Both the position numbers and the translations under genes were made by a program. From assembly GCF_004000825.1 (NCBI RefSeq), contig NZ_BILZ01000007.1, positions 111,996 to 175,995 on the forward strand: a stretch of DNA of 64,000 nt, written 5' to 3'. This stretch comes from Paenibacillus kobensis NBRC 15729 (GTDB taxonomy: Bacteria; Bacillota; Bacilli; Paenibacillales; Paenibacillaceae). Below, piece after piece: positions 1-9,256 of this stretch. Position 1 is the stretch's first letter, and each line of letters begins with the position of its first letter. Below the pieces are notes generated by a model. The model had not been told where the DNA came from. It did no database searches and worked only from the letters and a program-made list of their open reading frames with translations.

Positions 1-1119
1 CTCATTCTCGACGCATCAGGCAAGCAATTGCTCGCGATCGGCGATGAACCAGGCGCATCACAGATGTTGGCTTGGAGAGACAAGATGCAGGGGGACTCCG
101 GCGTATTCCGCGTTCATGAACAAGAAGGCATCGTCGGCTCGCTTATCGTTTACTCGCGGCTTCCGAATTCGAATTGGATGCTCGTCGAAGTGACGCCCTG
201 GAAGCAGCTTACGGAAGGCAGCTTCAAGCTGGCGGTCGTCATCGGCTTGATCGGCATCGGAGCGATAATTCTGACGGTATTTCTGACACTTTGGCTCAGC
301 AAGCAGTTCGCCCGCCCGATCAAGCAGCTCGTCGAAGCGATGAACAGCTACCTGTTCGTCGGACCGAAGCCGAATTTGCCGCGGGATTACGAGAACGAGT
401 TCGGTTACCTGTTCTCTGGATACCGCAAACAGAACGAGAGGATCGAAGAACTGTACGACTCGCTGCGGGTCCGGTACGAGCAGCAGCGGCGCGCCGAGAT
501 CGAGGCGCTGCAGGCGAACATTAATCCGCACTTCCTGTACAACACGCTGGATCAATTGAATTGGATGGCGATTACGGCCGGACAAGAGCGGATGAGCCGC
601 ATTCTGGAGCTGATGGGACGAATGTTCCGAATCGGTCTGTCGCATGGCGAAAGTTTTATTACGATTGATGACGAGCTGAAACATGTGGAATGCTATTTGG
701 AAATTCAGCAGCTTCGTTGGGAGGAAGGGCTGACTTATTCGATTGAAGCGTCTTCAGAGGTTCGGGCATTGTTCATTCCCAAAATGTCGCTGCAGCCGTT
801 CGTCGAAAACTCGATTATGCACGGCTTTCATGGACGTGTAAGCGGCCATATCGCCATTCGAATCGAACGGACCGACGGCGGGAGTCTGCGGATTACGGTC
901 GAGGACGACGGCGTCGGCATGCTGCCGGAATCGGAGCGCCCGGTGACAAGGCATACCGGGGGCTACGGCATTCGGAATGTGAAAGAGCGGTATGAGGCTT
1001 ATTTCGGCCAGCAAGCATCCGTTGAATTGTCGAATCGCGAGACCGGCGGCACGTTGGTTGTGATCGTAGTGCCCGAGCGTAAGGCGCGTCCGAAAAACGA
1101 ACAAGAGAGCATGGGCTGA
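1..1119 (+). CDS. YesM-type sensor histidine kinase, 5' end outside window
   Basis: The frame is open from base 1, so the N-terminus lies upstream. What remains is the end of an extracellular sensor domain, one transmembrane helix (about residues 75-100), a HAMP linker, a His_kinase domain of the YesM/LytS type with the motif INPHFLYNTLDQ holding the phosphoacceptor His, and an HATPase domain with the N-box QPFVENSIMHG, the G1 motif DDGVGM and the G2 motif GYGIRNV. In this family such kinases sense extracellular or binding-protein-delivered sugars and phosphorylate an AraC-type response regulator. The regulator at 2742 is the obvious partner, with a solute-binding lipoprotein gene between them. 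ABC permease genes are not visible and may lie upstream of the window. Confidence 0.93.
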   Translation, partial: LILDASGKQLLAIGDEPGASQMLAWRDKMQGDSGVFRVHEQEGIVGSLIVYSRLPNSNWMLVEVTPWKQLTEGSFKLAVVIGLIGIGAIILTVFLTLWLSKQFARPIKQLVEAMNSYLFVGPKPNLPRDYENEFGYLFSGYRKQNERIEELYDSLRVRYEQQRRAEIEALQANINPHFLYNTLDQLNWMAITAGQERMSRILELMGRMFRIGLSHGESFITIDDELKHVECYLEIQQLRWEEGLTYSIEASSEVRALFIPKMSLQPFVENSIMHGFHGRVSGHIAIRIERTDGGSLRITVEDDGVGMLPESERPVTRHTGGYGIRNVKERYEAYFGQQASVELSNRETGGTLVVIVVPERKARPKNEQESMG

Positions 1120-1238
1120 AATAGCGCTTTCAATTTCGTAATATATCGAAACAAATTGTGCATCTGTCTTATACTAACGAACTTATGCAATTGTTAAGAT
1201 GGACTTGTGCACAATAAAGTAAATTGGGGGAACAAGAA

Positions 1239-2546
1239 ATGGCATTGAAGTGGAAGCGTTCTCTAGCAGTTCTGATGACTGTCGCACTATCCATTACGCT
1301 GGCGGCATGCGGCGGCTCGAAAGATAAAGAAAGCGATACGGCGTCTACAAACAACAATACGAGCAGCGACGGCAAAGTGAAGCTGCGCATTATGTGGTGG
1401 GGCTCCCAGCCTCGTCATGAAGCTACATTGAAAGCGTTAGAGCTATATACGAAAAACAATCCTAACGTAACGTTCGAACCGGAATACTCCGGCATGGACG
1501 GCTACCTCGACAAGCTGTCGACGCAAGCGGCAGCGAAAAACGCGCCGGACATCTATCAGCTCGATCCGGGCTGGGTATCCGATTGGCAAAAACGCGGCCA
1601 GCTCGCGGAGCTGTCGGGCGTTGACGTAAGCAAAGTCGATCCGAAAGTATTGACGATCGGCCGCTTCGACGACAAGCAATATGCAGTACCGCTCGGTTCC
1701 GTAGCATACGGCATGATCTATGACAAAGCAGCGCTTGAGAAATCGGGCGGTGCGGCTCCGCAGAACGGCTGGAAGTGGGACGACTTCTTCGCGCTGGCTG
1801 ACTCGATGAAAGGCAAGCTGCCGCAAGGCCAATACTTCACGAAAGACTACGCGGGCGACTACTTCGCTTACAGCGCTTACCAATACGCTGCAGGTAAAGG
1901 CACGATCGTAACGGATGACGGCAAGTTCAACATCGACCATGACACGTACATCGCTTGGACGACGAAGTTCGAACAGCTGCGCAAGGACGGCCTTGTGCCG
2001 CCGGCTGACCTGAACGCATCGGACAAAGAATTCGATCCGACGGCTGACCTTATGGTATCGGGCAAAATCCTGTTCCGTCTGTCGTTCTCGAATAACTATG
2101 CTTCGTGGGACAGCTTGAAACCAGGCGCATATGCACTCGTTACGATGCCGCGCGCTGCAGAAGCAGGCGGCTGGCTGAAGCCTTCGATGTTCTTCGGCAT
2201 CTCGCCTAACTCCAAGAACGCCGAAGAAGCGCAAAAATTCGTAAACTGGTTCCTCAACGATCCGGAAGCAGCTAAAATTCTTGGTACGCAGCGCGGTATG
2301 CCAGTCAACTCGGAAATCGGCGCTTCGATCGAGAGCACGCTCTCGCCGGCGGACAAAGTCGGTCTGGAGCTGTTGAACGCAACGCTTCCTGACGGCCAAA
2401 CGTTCACGACGGGAGCACCTGGCTGGACGAACTTTATCGACAAAGACTTCGCACTCGTTCGCGACGAACTGAGCTTCGGCCGCACGACGCCGGAAGAAGC
2501 GTTCAACAAGCTGAAATCGGCTGCTGAAGAGTACGAAAACCAATAA
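1239..2546 (+). CDS. ABC transporter solute-binding lipoprotein (sugar type)
   Basis: This is a family 1 extracellular solute-binding protein of about 435 residues, the usual length for carbohydrate-binding proteins. The ATG at 1239 is preferred over the in-frame TTG at 1224 because the GGGGGA ribosome site (1226-1231) sits at normal distance before it. It begins with a positively charged stretch, a hydrophobic core and the lipobox LAAC, so it should be lipid-anchored outside the membrane after cleavage before Cys. A Ser/Thr/Asn-rich linker follows, then the periplasmic-binding fold (LRIMWWGSQPRHEATLKALE near its start). Its position between a YesM-type kinase and a YesN-type regulator suggests it either feeds a transporter encoded elsewhere or presents ligand to the kinase. 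The substrate cannot be told from sequence. Confidence 0.93.
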   Translation: MALKWKRSLAVLMTVALSITLAACGGSKDKESDTASTNNNTSSDGKVKLRIMWWGSQPRHEATLKALELYTKNNPNVTFEPEYSGMDGYLDKLSTQAAAKNAPDIYQLDPGWVSDWQKRGQLAELSGVDVSKVDPKVLTIGRFDDKQYAVPLGSVAYGMIYDKAALEKSGGAAPQNGWKWDDFFALADSMKGKLPQGQYFTKDYAGDYFAYSAYQYAAGKGTIVTDDGKFNIDHDTYIAWTTKFEQLRKDGLVPPADLNASDKEFDPTADLMVSGKILFRLSFSNNYASWDSLKPGAYALVTMPRAAEAGGWLKPSMFFGISPNSKNAEEAQKFVNWFLNDPEAAKILGTQRGMPVNSEIGASIESTLSPADKVGLELLNATLPDGQTFTTGAPGWTNFIDKDFALVRDELSFGRTTPEEAFNKLKSAAEEYENQ

Positions 2547-2567
2547 CATATAATCCGCATAAGCGGG

Positions 2568-2656
2568 CAAGAGGAAGGCGCATCATGCGCCTTCCTCTTG
2601 CAACAATGCCTCCGGAAAACACAGTCTGCCATAACCGTGTTTTCCGGAGGTTTGTT
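2568..2656 (+). terminator. Two tandem hairpins after the binding-protein gene
   Basis: The first hairpin has perfect 15-base arms (2568-2582 and 2586-2600) around a 3-base loop and no T tract. The second has perfect 14-base arms (2609-2622 and 2637-2650) followed by TTTGTT. The second can act as a terminator. The first looks more like an mRNA-stabilising 3' structure, which would favour high expression of the binding protein over the downstream regulator. Confidence 0.7.
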
Positions 2657-2741
2657 GCGTGATTAAGGCAAGGTTAACCGATCGGCAGCATCAGCCTGGA
2701 GTCCCGCGGCAATCGAACATTTAGAGAGGAGAACGACAACA

Positions 2742-4364
2742 ATGTGGAAAATCGTAATTATCGATGACGACCGGCAAGTGCTTCAAGGGATGAAGCAGGC
2801 GATTCCGTGGGACGAATTGAACGCAGAATGGGCCGGCGAAGCGATGAATGGCGCGGACGGCCTGGAAGTGATCCATAACGTTCAGCCGGATATCGTTATG
2901 ACGGACATTTATATGCCGGTGATGAACGGGCTTGATATGATCGAACGGCTGAGGGAAGAGAAGTTCGGCGGTAAAATCATTATTCTAAGCGGCTACTCGG
3001 ATTTCGAATATGCGCGGCAAGCACTTCGGCTGGAGGTTGCCGACTATCTGTCCAAGCCGGTCAGCCTCAGCACGCTCAAGGAGGTGCTCGGAAGGTCGCT
3101 CGGACAGCTCGCGCAGGAGGAAGAAAGCCGGGTCCGGCAAGATGAGCTGGAGCGCAAGCTGATGACTTATGAGCCGTTCATTGAGAAAGAATGGGTGAAG
3201 ACGGCCGTATCGGGCGCGCTCGATCATACCTTCCGGTCCGACGAGCTGCTGCCGGAAGATTGCCGGTATTGGCGCAGCTGCCGGCATGCGGTGATCGGCA
3301 TCGAAGTAGTCCGCGACGTGCGCGCCAGCCAGCTGTCCATACCGGATTGGAATTTATTCCGGTTCGCAATCGGCAATATCGTCACCGAGATCGCTGCCGG
3401 GCAAGCGGAGGCGTACGAATATACGGAGCTGGCAGGCACTCGTTCCGCGCTCGTCTTGCATCCGCCGAAGGAGCAGTCGGAGCGCGAGACGGCAGAGAAG
3501 CTCGAAGAGCTCGGGAAACAGCTGATCGACAGCATGCGGAATTATTTGAAGCTGACGATCCGGGTTGGAATCGGTACGGTCAAATCCGATTGGCGGGACA
3601 TTCCGGATTCGACGGAGGAAGCGTTCCGGGCGATCGAGCTGAAGCGCCAGCCGGCTGCCGGCGGTTACGAAGTGTACACCGGAATCTTGGGAACGGCACC
3701 TGAGGAAGGCGCCTCTGCGGCGATGCGTCCGGTGAAGTTTTATTCCGAGGTGGCAGGAGCGATCAAAACGTCGCAGCAGTCGCTTGCGAACGACATTGTG
3801 GATGAGTATATATGCAGACTGGAGCATGAGCAGGATGTGACGCCGGATTATTTGCAGCGGACGGCAAGCGAGCTATGGGGCATCATCGCGTATAGTCTGT
3901 ACGATGTCGGCATGGTGCTGGACGATTTGTTCCCGGACGTGCAACTGCCGGAGGAGCTGGCTGTTCTGACGCGTCCCGCACATATGGGCGAATGGCTGAA
4001 GAGCAAGATCGCCGTCATCTGCTCAAGCCGGGAATGGCGCGGGAACAGCAAGCACCGCCAGGCGGTTGATTTTATGATCCAGTACATTCATGAGCATTAC
4101 GTGGAAGATATGACGCTTGCGGATCTCGCGGACAAAGTGTTCATTTCTCGCAACTATTTATCGATTATTTTCAAGAACATGACGGGTGAAACGTTCAATA
4201 ACTATCTGACTCGAGTCCGCATTGAGAAGGCGAAGGAGCTGCTGATGGAGCGGAAAATGCTCGTCTACGAGGTCGCGGAGCAGGTGGGCTATAAGAACGT
4301 TCCGTATTTCAGCACATTGTTCAAGAAGTTTACCGGCATGAACCCGACGGAGCTGGCGAAATAA
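2742..4364 (+). CDS. YesN-type response regulator (REC + AraC helix-turn-helix)
   Basis: The protein has 540 residues. The N-terminal receiver domain (about 1-120) carries the acidic pocket (IDDD), phospho-acceptor Asp55 in IVMTDIYMP, and the conserved Lys in LSKPVS. A long middle region of the type found in YesN proteins follows (about 130-430). The C-terminal AraC DNA-binding domain (about 440-540) has two helix-turn-helix motifs, including ADKVFISRNYLSIIFK and VAEQVGYKNVPYFSTLFKK. The start is supported by GAGGAG ten bases upstream. It is the probable partner of the kinase at the left edge and likely activates sugar-uptake or hydrolase genes. Targets are not visible. Confidence 0.94.
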   Translation: MWKIVIIDDDRQVLQGMKQAIPWDELNAEWAGEAMNGADGLEVIHNVQPDIVMTDIYMPVMNGLDMIERLREEKFGGKIIILSGYSDFEYARQALRLEVADYLSKPVSLSTLKEVLGRSLGQLAQEEESRVRQDELERKLMTYEPFIEKEWVKTAVSGALDHTFRSDELLPEDCRYWRSCRHAVIGIEVVRDVRASQLSIPDWNLFRFAIGNIVTEIAAGQAEAYEYTELAGTRSALVLHPPKEQSERETAEKLEELGKQLIDSMRNYLKLTIRVGIGTVKSDWRDIPDSTEEAFRAIELKRQPAAGGYEVYTGILGTAPEEGASAAMRPVKFYSEVAGAIKTSQQSLANDIVDEYICRLEHEQDVTPDYLQRTASELWGIIAYSLYDVGMVLDDLFPDVQLPEELAVLTRPAHMGEWLKSKIAVICSSREWRGNSKHRQAVDFMIQYIHEHYVEDMTLADLADKVFISRNYLSIIFKNMTGETFNNYLTRVRIEKAKELLMERKMLVYEVAEQVGYKNVPYFSTLFKKFTGMNPTELAK

Positions 4365-4421
4365 TCGTTCCGGCCAGTCGAGCTTGCTGGCGATTGAGCG
4401 CTTGGGGATTTGATTCGTGCC

Positions 4422-5351
4422 TTATGAATTAGAGCGGAGCATCCAGCAATGGATGTTCCGGTATTCGGCGGGCGTTAGGCCGGTATGCTTGCGGAAACTT
4501 CTTATAAAATTGGACGTATCGTTCGCGCCGATCCGATCCATCACATCATGGATAGGCAGCAGCGTATTATGGAGCATGGAACAAGCCATTTGGATACGGA
4601 ATTTGTTCAAGTAGGCAATCACGGAGCAGCCGAATTGCTCATTGAATTTGCGGTTGAGCGTCGTCCGGTTCGTATTGAACTGTCTTGCAAGCTCGTCTAA
4701 TGTCAGCCGCTCCCGGTAATTCGCATGCAAATAACGAATGACCGGCTCGAGCGAATCTGCCTGTTCGCGGTGCGACGGAATGATTATCGCTTCGGTCACC
4801 TGCTTGCCGTGTATACGGCGAATGAAGTATAGGAGCTCCAGCAACGAGGAGCGGCTGCGGCACGGCCAGCCGGCATCCGGCTGCCGTTCCAGCTGATCGC
4901 CGATTTCGCGCATGAGCGACGCCGCATGCGGCACGAATGCCGGATCAAGCCGGATCTCGCCATAGTAGCCGTCTGTCAGCCGGTCGAAGAAAGGGTTCAA
5001 GCACCATATATCTTGTGAATCGGTAACGGAGTAATTGTCCGGTACGGGCTCATGTATACAGTAGTTGAAACGCTCGTTGACTGCCGAAGGATGGAACCGG
5101 ACCGATAGAATCGAGACCGAGTCCTCGCAATCGATATGGAAGGTTTCTTGTTCATTAAGGCACCACAATGACGGAGTAATGAGCGGATAGCGGCGCTCTC
5201 CGATTCGGATGATCCCCGTTCCTCTGCCGATCAGCTTGATTCGGTAGCAGGCTGATTCGTCGGCTTCTTGGGCTGCAGGCAGTTCTTCTACTTCTATTGG
5301 CATAACAAAGTCAGGATAATATCCGCTGAAGTCCCGCGTTGCGGCTTTCAT
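4422..5351 (-). CDS. AraC-family transcriptional regulator
   Basis: The protein has 309 residues. The N-terminal half resembles the cupin-type effector domain of AraC regulators (GRGTGIIRIGERRYPL and the following strands). The C-terminal 100 residues form the double helix-turn-helix domain, with LDELARQFNTNRTTLNRKF and the family signature near FIRSFRKHTGLTPAEYR. The ATG at 5351 follows a GAGAGGAG ribosome site. It converges with the YesN-type gene, with 57 bases between stops. Its target is not evident; the TIM-barrel and MFS genes further right are candidates by proximity only. Confidence 0.92.
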   Translation of the reverse strand: MKAATRDFSGYYPDFVMPIEVEELPAAQEADESACYRIKLIGRGTGIIRIGERRYPLITPSLWCLNEQETFHIDCEDSVSILSVRFHPSAVNERFNYCIHEPVPDNYSVTDSQDIWCLNPFFDRLTDGYYGEIRLDPAFVPHAASLMREIGDQLERQPDAGWPCRSRSSLLELLYFIRRIHGKQVTEAIIIPSHREQADSLEPVIRYLHANYRERLTLDELARQFNTNRTTLNRKFNEQFGCSVIAYLNKFRIQMACSMLHNTLLPIHDVMDRIGANDTSNFIRSFRKHTGLTPAEYRNIHCWMLRSNS

Positions 5352-5486
5352 TCATCAAGCTCCTCTCCCTCGAAGGTTAAGGCGGTTTGCCTTTATGCAA
5401 ATTATACCAGAAAATAGAGCCGGCATAGGCTGCAGGTTCTCAGGAGCGGAGCAACTTCGCGTCCGGCGGTGACCGTAACAACAAAC

Positions 5487-5522
5487 AGGCGGATCCTTTG
5501 CTCTATGGCCAAGGATCCGCCT
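5487..5522 (-). terminator. Terminator after the DUF3817 gene
   Basis: Twelve-base perfect arms (5487-5498 and 5511-5522) flank a 12-base loop. Read on the minus strand they are followed by GTTTGTTGTT. It lies directly after the stop of the DUF3817 gene and separates it from the AraC gene. Confidence 0.75.
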
Positions 5523-5545
5523 CTACGCGCTCCGATATATGCCGT

Positions 5546-5842
5546 TTAGCCTCTCTGAATACGGCGGTCGAAGATGAAAGGCCCGAACGGCAAGAACGCG
5601 CCGATGATGCCGCCTGCGACCCGAAGCCATTTCCATCTGTACATGAAGGCAAGTACAAGCACGGCAATGATATAGGCTGCGAAGAAAAAGCCATGAATAA
5701 TACCCGTTACCGTTACCATCTCTGGTTTATCCGCTGCATATTTCATCGGCATTGCAACGCAAAGCAGGAATAAGAAGGAGAGGCCCTCCAGATAGCTGAT
5801 GATTCGAAAATACTTATAAAGCGTCGGATTCATTTCTTGCAT
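5546..5842 (-). CDS. DUF3817-family small membrane protein
   Basis: A 98-residue protein with about three hydrophobic helices (around 13-32, 43-66 and 70-88) and the family-typical sequences YLEGLSFLFLLCVAMPMKY and HGFFFAAYI. DUF3817 proteins are short integral membrane proteins of unknown function, common in Firmicutes and Actinobacteria. A ribosome site (GGGGGAA) precedes the ATG. It appears to be a single-gene unit closed by its own terminator. No function can be assigned. Confidence 0.85.
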   Translation of the reverse strand: MQEMNPTLYKYFRIISYLEGLSFLFLLCVAMPMKYAADKPEMVTVTGIIHGFFFAAYIIAVLVLAFMYRWKWLRVAGGIIGAFLPFGPFIFDRRIQRG

Positions 5843-6130
5843 TTCCCCCTTCCCAATAAGCCTATTTCTTTATTACGGCTGCATGAAGTTTATATTTATT
5901 TTACAACATGATCAATCGGTGCGGGCACCATAGAAATGACATTAATGTTAATCGGAGCACCGTGACGCTAAGGCGCTGAGGATCCGGATTTTACAACAAT
6001 CGCCAAATCGCATAGGAATCGCCTATAATCGTGAATGGCTCCGGCACTCTGATACTGGTATCTTGAACATAAATAAGCAAATTACGGTCGATAGCTGGCC
6101 GATTAAAACAGCTAGCGGGAGGAAACCGAG

Positions 6131-6961
6131 ATGATGAAGGACCGATTGTCGATAAGCAGTTGGAGCGTAAACCGGCTGCTGGGCTTGAGCAAGTGGACGG
6201 TATGGGACGAGGCGGCATCCAGACAGGCGGTACATGTTGAGGATGGAGAGGCATCCGTCACGTTATTGGAGCTTCCGAGAGTGGCAGCGGAGCGGGGATT
6301 CCGTTATTTAGAGCTGTGCCATTTCCATTTTCCTACGGTGGACGAGTCTTATCTTGCACAGCTTCGAGAGGAATTCGAGTCGGCAGGTATTTCGTTTCAT
6401 ACGCTGTTGATTGACTACGGAGATATTTCTTCACCTGATCCGGTTCGGCGTTCGTCTGACGAAGCTTTCATTCAAGGCTGGATCGATGTCGCTGCCCGTG
6501 TAGGCGCATCTGCAGTCAGGGTCGTTGCGGGCGAGCAGCAAGAGGGCGATGCCGAAGCGATCGCGCGCAGCGCGGCATCGCTGCAGCGGCTCCACCGTTA
6601 CGGACAGGAGAATGGCGGAGTGAAGGTCGTGACGGAGAACTTCCGCGAGCTGACCGCGACGCTGGCAAGCTGGAAATCTGTTATGGAAGCGGCGGGGAGC
6701 CGGATTCAGACAGTCGTTGATTTCGGCAACATGATTCCGGAGGAGACGGCAGCGGCTATCGCCTTCGGCGCTCCGAACGCCCATACGATTCATGCCAAGC
6801 CGGTATATCTGGAGGACGGTTCCATCGATGAGCAGGAGCTGCGGCGCAATATGTCGATCGCTTTGGAGCATGGCTGCGAGGCGCCGGTATCGGTCATCTT
6901 CGATCATGAAGGCGACGTATGGGAAGGCATCGAACGGATCGCGAAAATTATTGTGTCGTAG
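6131..6961 (+). CDS. Sugar phosphate isomerase/epimerase-like TIM-barrel protein
   Basis: A 276-residue protein of the xylose-isomerase-like TIM-barrel (AP_endonuc_2) superfamily. Strand ends carry candidate metal ligands in order: Glu in LELCHFHFP, Glu in VVTENFRE, Asp in VVDFGNM, His in HTIHAKPV and Glu in IFDHEGD. The GGGAGGA site at 6117-6123 supports the ATG-ATG start. Members isomerise or epimerise sugars, inositols or their phosphates; the substrate cannot be predicted. The MFS gene begins 137 bases downstream on the same strand, so co-expression is plausible. Confidence 0.85.
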   Translation: MMKDRLSISSWSVNRLLGLSKWTVWDEAASRQAVHVEDGEASVTLLELPRVAAERGFRYLELCHFHFPTVDESYLAQLREEFESAGISFHTLLIDYGDISSPDPVRRSSDEAFIQGWIDVAARVGASAVRVVAGEQQEGDAEAIARSAASLQRLHRYGQENGGVKVVTENFRELTATLASWKSVMEAAGSRIQTVVDFGNMIPEETAAAIAFGAPNAHTIHAKPVYLEDGSIDEQELRRNMSIALEHGCEAPVSVIFDHEGDVWEGIERIAKIIVS

Positions 6962-7098
6962 CACAACAGCATAGAGCTTGCTAATTCTACTGTCATTCGG
7001 ACGGTTTCCACCTTTTGTTCGTCGCAGGGAAAGGCCGGCGCTTGGTACAATAGACAGACCGCGCAGGCGACTTTCTACGAAATATAGGTGAAACGATC

Positions 7099-8403
7099 AT
7101 GTTCCGTATACAACGGCAGACTTGGCGAAATAAGCTGTCCGCCTTAAGCGCACTCCCTCGGGATGCGCTGTTTTTTCTTGCTGCAAGCTTCGTCAATTCC
7201 GCAGGAATGGCCATTATGTGGCCGCTCACGACGTTCTACGTTCATAATGTACTCGGCCAATCTTACGGCGACGCGGGGCTGGTTGTGTTCTTCCAATCGC
7301 TGCTGAGCACGGTTGGTCAGCTCACGGGCGGCCAGCTGTATTACCGGCTTGGTCCGGCCCGGATTATCGCCGGCTCGTTCACGCTAGCGGCCGTTATTCT
7401 GCTGTTGATCGCCGCAACCGATAACTGGCCGCTCTATGTGCTGTTGCTTAGTCTGTTCGGCTTCGTGAACGGCGCCGCATCGCCCGCGATGAGCGCGTAT
7501 GTCGGCTTCCGCTGGAAGGAGCACCGCCGTTCGCTGTACAACATCATGTATGTCTGCAACAACGTCGGCATCTCGATCGGTGCGGCGGTCGGCGGACTGA
7601 TCGCAGCGGTATCATTCTCGTTGACATACGCGATGACAGGCGTGACGACGCTCGTGTTCGCCATCTTTCTCTTCGTATTCATGAAGGGAGGCGTACCGAC
7701 TCCGACTTCTGCTTCGATCGTTAGGGATTCGGACGAACGCCGTCCGAATGCGGCTCCGGAAGCGGCGAGGATGGCCAGCCGAGGCGAATTGCTCCGCAAT
7801 GTCAATCTGTACTTGTATATTTCGATTGGCTCGCTGCTGTACTGGATTGCATTCCAGCAGTGGTCGACAGGTGTTGCGCCTTATATGGAAGAGAATGGCC
7901 TCGGCATGGACAAGTACAGTCTGCTATGGACGGTCAACGGACTGACCATTCTGCTCGGCCAGCCGCTCGCGGGATGGATCAGACGGCGCTCGGCAGGCAT
8001 GATCAGCAGACAAATGCTGATTAGCTGCATGTTCACCGTGTTTGCTTTCGTATTCATTCTTGTGCTGCATGACCATTACCTATATCTCGTTATCGGCATG
8101 ATCGTGGCGACAATCGGAGAAATGCTGCTGCTGCCCGTCATTCCGATGTTCTTCTCGGAGCGCTCGGGGGTCAATGCGCCGTTCTATATGGGGCTCTCTG
8201 GCGGCTTCGGCAACGTCGGACGGATGCTTGGTCCGCTCATGTTCGGCCACATCTTCGATTGGCAGGGCGTCAATGCGGTCTTCATGCTCGGCACTTTCAT
8301 ATCCGTCGCAACGCAGATCCTGTTCTATGTTAACCATATGGCGAACCGGGAGCAGGAAAATTATTCAGAATCCGCTGCTGCGTCTATGCCGCAATCCGGT
8401 TGA
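7099..8403 (+). CDS. Major facilitator superfamily transporter (12 helices)
   Basis: A 434-residue MFS protein of the DHA1 type with about 12 predicted transmembrane helices in two halves. The central loop (about 195-235) is hydrophilic and holds a charged Arg/Glu stretch. The segment GQLTGGQLYYRLGPARIIAG matches the loop 2-3 signature (G-x3-DR analogue). Such proteins export drugs or sugars by proton antiport; the substrate is not evident. Its stop is 13 bases from the stop of the convergent membrane-protein gene, with no clear terminator between them, so the two transcripts probably overlap. Confidence 0.88.
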   Translation: MFRIQRQTWRNKLSALSALPRDALFFLAASFVNSAGMAIMWPLTTFYVHNVLGQSYGDAGLVVFFQSLLSTVGQLTGGQLYYRLGPARIIAGSFTLAAVILLLIAATDNWPLYVLLLSLFGFVNGAASPAMSAYVGFRWKEHRRSLYNIMYVCNNVGISIGAAVGGLIAAVSFSLTYAMTGVTTLVFAIFLFVFMKGGVPTPTSASIVRDSDERRPNAAPEAARMASRGELLRNVNLYLYISIGSLLYWIAFQQWSTGVAPYMEENGLGMDKYSLLWTVNGLTILLGQPLAGWIRRRSAGMISRQMLISCMFTVFAFVFILVLHDHYLYLVIGMIVATIGEMLLLPVIPMFFSERSGVNAPFYMGLSGGFGNVGRMLGPLMFGHIFDWQGVNAVFMLGTFISVATQILFYVNHMANREQENYSESAAASMPQSG

Positions 8404-8416
8404 ACGCTGGTGAACG

Positions 8417-8995
8417 TTACACGCCCAGCCAATCGGAGGCGAGAGCCGCAATCAGGCAGACACCCATCGCGAGGGTGCTCCAACCGGCCCGTGCGGCGGT
8501 TCCGTTAACGGAGGAACGCCGGAATGCGGAGCGGCCATAGAGGATGAGCCCGGCCAGGATGAGTAGAATCTCCGCCGCAAGACTGGCATAAGGCGATTGC
8601 CACAGACCGAAGCCCATGAGCGGAAGTCCGTCGAGATGGCCTGGAAGCAGGGGCATATCCGCACGGTGTACGAGAAGGTCGAGAAGCCAATGGCTGAACG
8701 TCATGCCGAAGATGAGCCAGCCGCCGCTAGTGCCCCATCGGCGTTTGGCGAAGGCGGCTGCTGCGAATGCAAGCAGCAAAGCGCCGATAAGAGAATGCGT
8801 GTAGTCGGCATGGATGACTCCTTCTCCGTATCCGCTGCCTTCAGACGAATCGATCCGTTCGACGCCGCCTAGAAGCAGCGGAACAAAGAGGATATCAAGC
8901 AGCTGCGTACTGACCATAAGCGCCCATAACGGCGCTTTTTTTGTTGCCGCTGCGGCGGCAGCGAGCCCGAAGTGTCCAGCGAACATATTAGGCAC
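8417..8995 (-). CDS. YdjM-like membrane protein (predicted metal-dependent hydrolase fold)
   Basis: A 192-residue polytopic membrane protein with conserved His/Asp positions typical of the YdjM / membrane-bound metal-dependent hydrolase family: GHFGLA near the N-terminus, LLDILFVP, HADYTHSL, and SHWLLDLLVH in a central helix. The GTG at 8995 is chosen because GAAGGAG lies just upstream, inside the end of the preceding 30-codon gene, whose stop overlaps this start by eight bases. That arrangement points to translational coupling. A promoter with two palindromic operators precedes the pair, so both are probably controlled by the ArsR-type regulator at 9257. Family members are implicated in membrane or stress biology, but activity is unproven. 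Confidence 0.8.
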   Translation of the reverse strand: MPNMFAGHFGLAAAAAATKKAPLWALMVSTQLLDILFVPLLLGGVERIDSSEGSGYGEGVIHADYTHSLIGALLLAFAAAAFAKRRWGTSGGWLIFGMTFSHWLLDLLVHRADMPLLPGHLDGLPLMGFGLWQSPYASLAAEILLILAGLILYGRSAFRRSSVNGTAARAGWSTLAMGVCLIAALASDWLGV

Positions 8996-9080
8996 GCTCC
9001 TTCCGTGACGGGGAATCGATACGGCGGTCGAGCCATCCGCAGACGGCGGCGAAGAGCAGGATGAACACGATAAAACTCAT
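8988..9080 (-). CDS. 30-residue membrane peptide, first gene of the YdjM-like operon
   Basis: An ATG with a strong AGGAGG ribosome site about ten bases upstream opens a 30-codon frame. It encodes a hydrophobic N-terminal helix (about residues 3-16, MSFIVFILLFAAVCGW) and then a short basic tail (DRRIDSPSRKERA). The stop overlaps the GTG of the YdjM-like gene by eight bases. The good ribosome site, the coupling and the regulated promoter directly upstream argue that it is translated. It could be a small membrane partner of the YdjM-like protein or a translated leader. No homologue is recognised. Confidence 0.65.
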   Translation of the reverse strand: MSFIVFILLFAAVCGWLDRRIDSPSRKERA

Positions 9081-9100
9081 AAATAACGCCTCCTCCAGAA

Positions 9101-9150
9101 AAACTAATATCATTAGTTTCAGGATATGCTAATGGTATTAGTTTTGTCAA
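9101..9150 (-). promoter_or_regulatory. Promoter with two CTAAT-N3-ATTAG operators
   Basis: Read on the minus strand, TTGACA (9145-9150) and TATCCT (9121-9126) are 18 bases apart. One palindrome, CTAAT-N3-ATTAG (9129-9141), lies inside that spacer. A longer one with perfect 8-base arms around three bases (9101-9119) lies over the expected transcription start. Both share the same half-site and spacer, and their centres are 25 bp apart. This is the layout of a repressed promoter. The likely repressor is the adjacent ArsR-type protein, whose own promoter contains a related palindrome. Confidence 0.75.
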
Positions 9151-9170
9151 TCCGTTTTGGAGCTGCGAAT

Positions 9171-9214
9171 AAAAAAAACGAATGGAATGCGCATGATCCA
9201 TGCGTCTCCCATTC
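9171..9214 (-). terminator. Terminator after the ArsR-type gene
   Basis: On the minus strand an imperfect hairpin (paired segments GAATGG/CCATTC and CGCATG/CATGCG) is followed by a run of eight T. It closes the regulator transcript before the promoter of the 30-codon gene. Confidence 0.75.
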
Positions 9215-9256
9215 AGTTGATCGATATGGTCGTTGCTATGTTGCACTTGCCCGGTC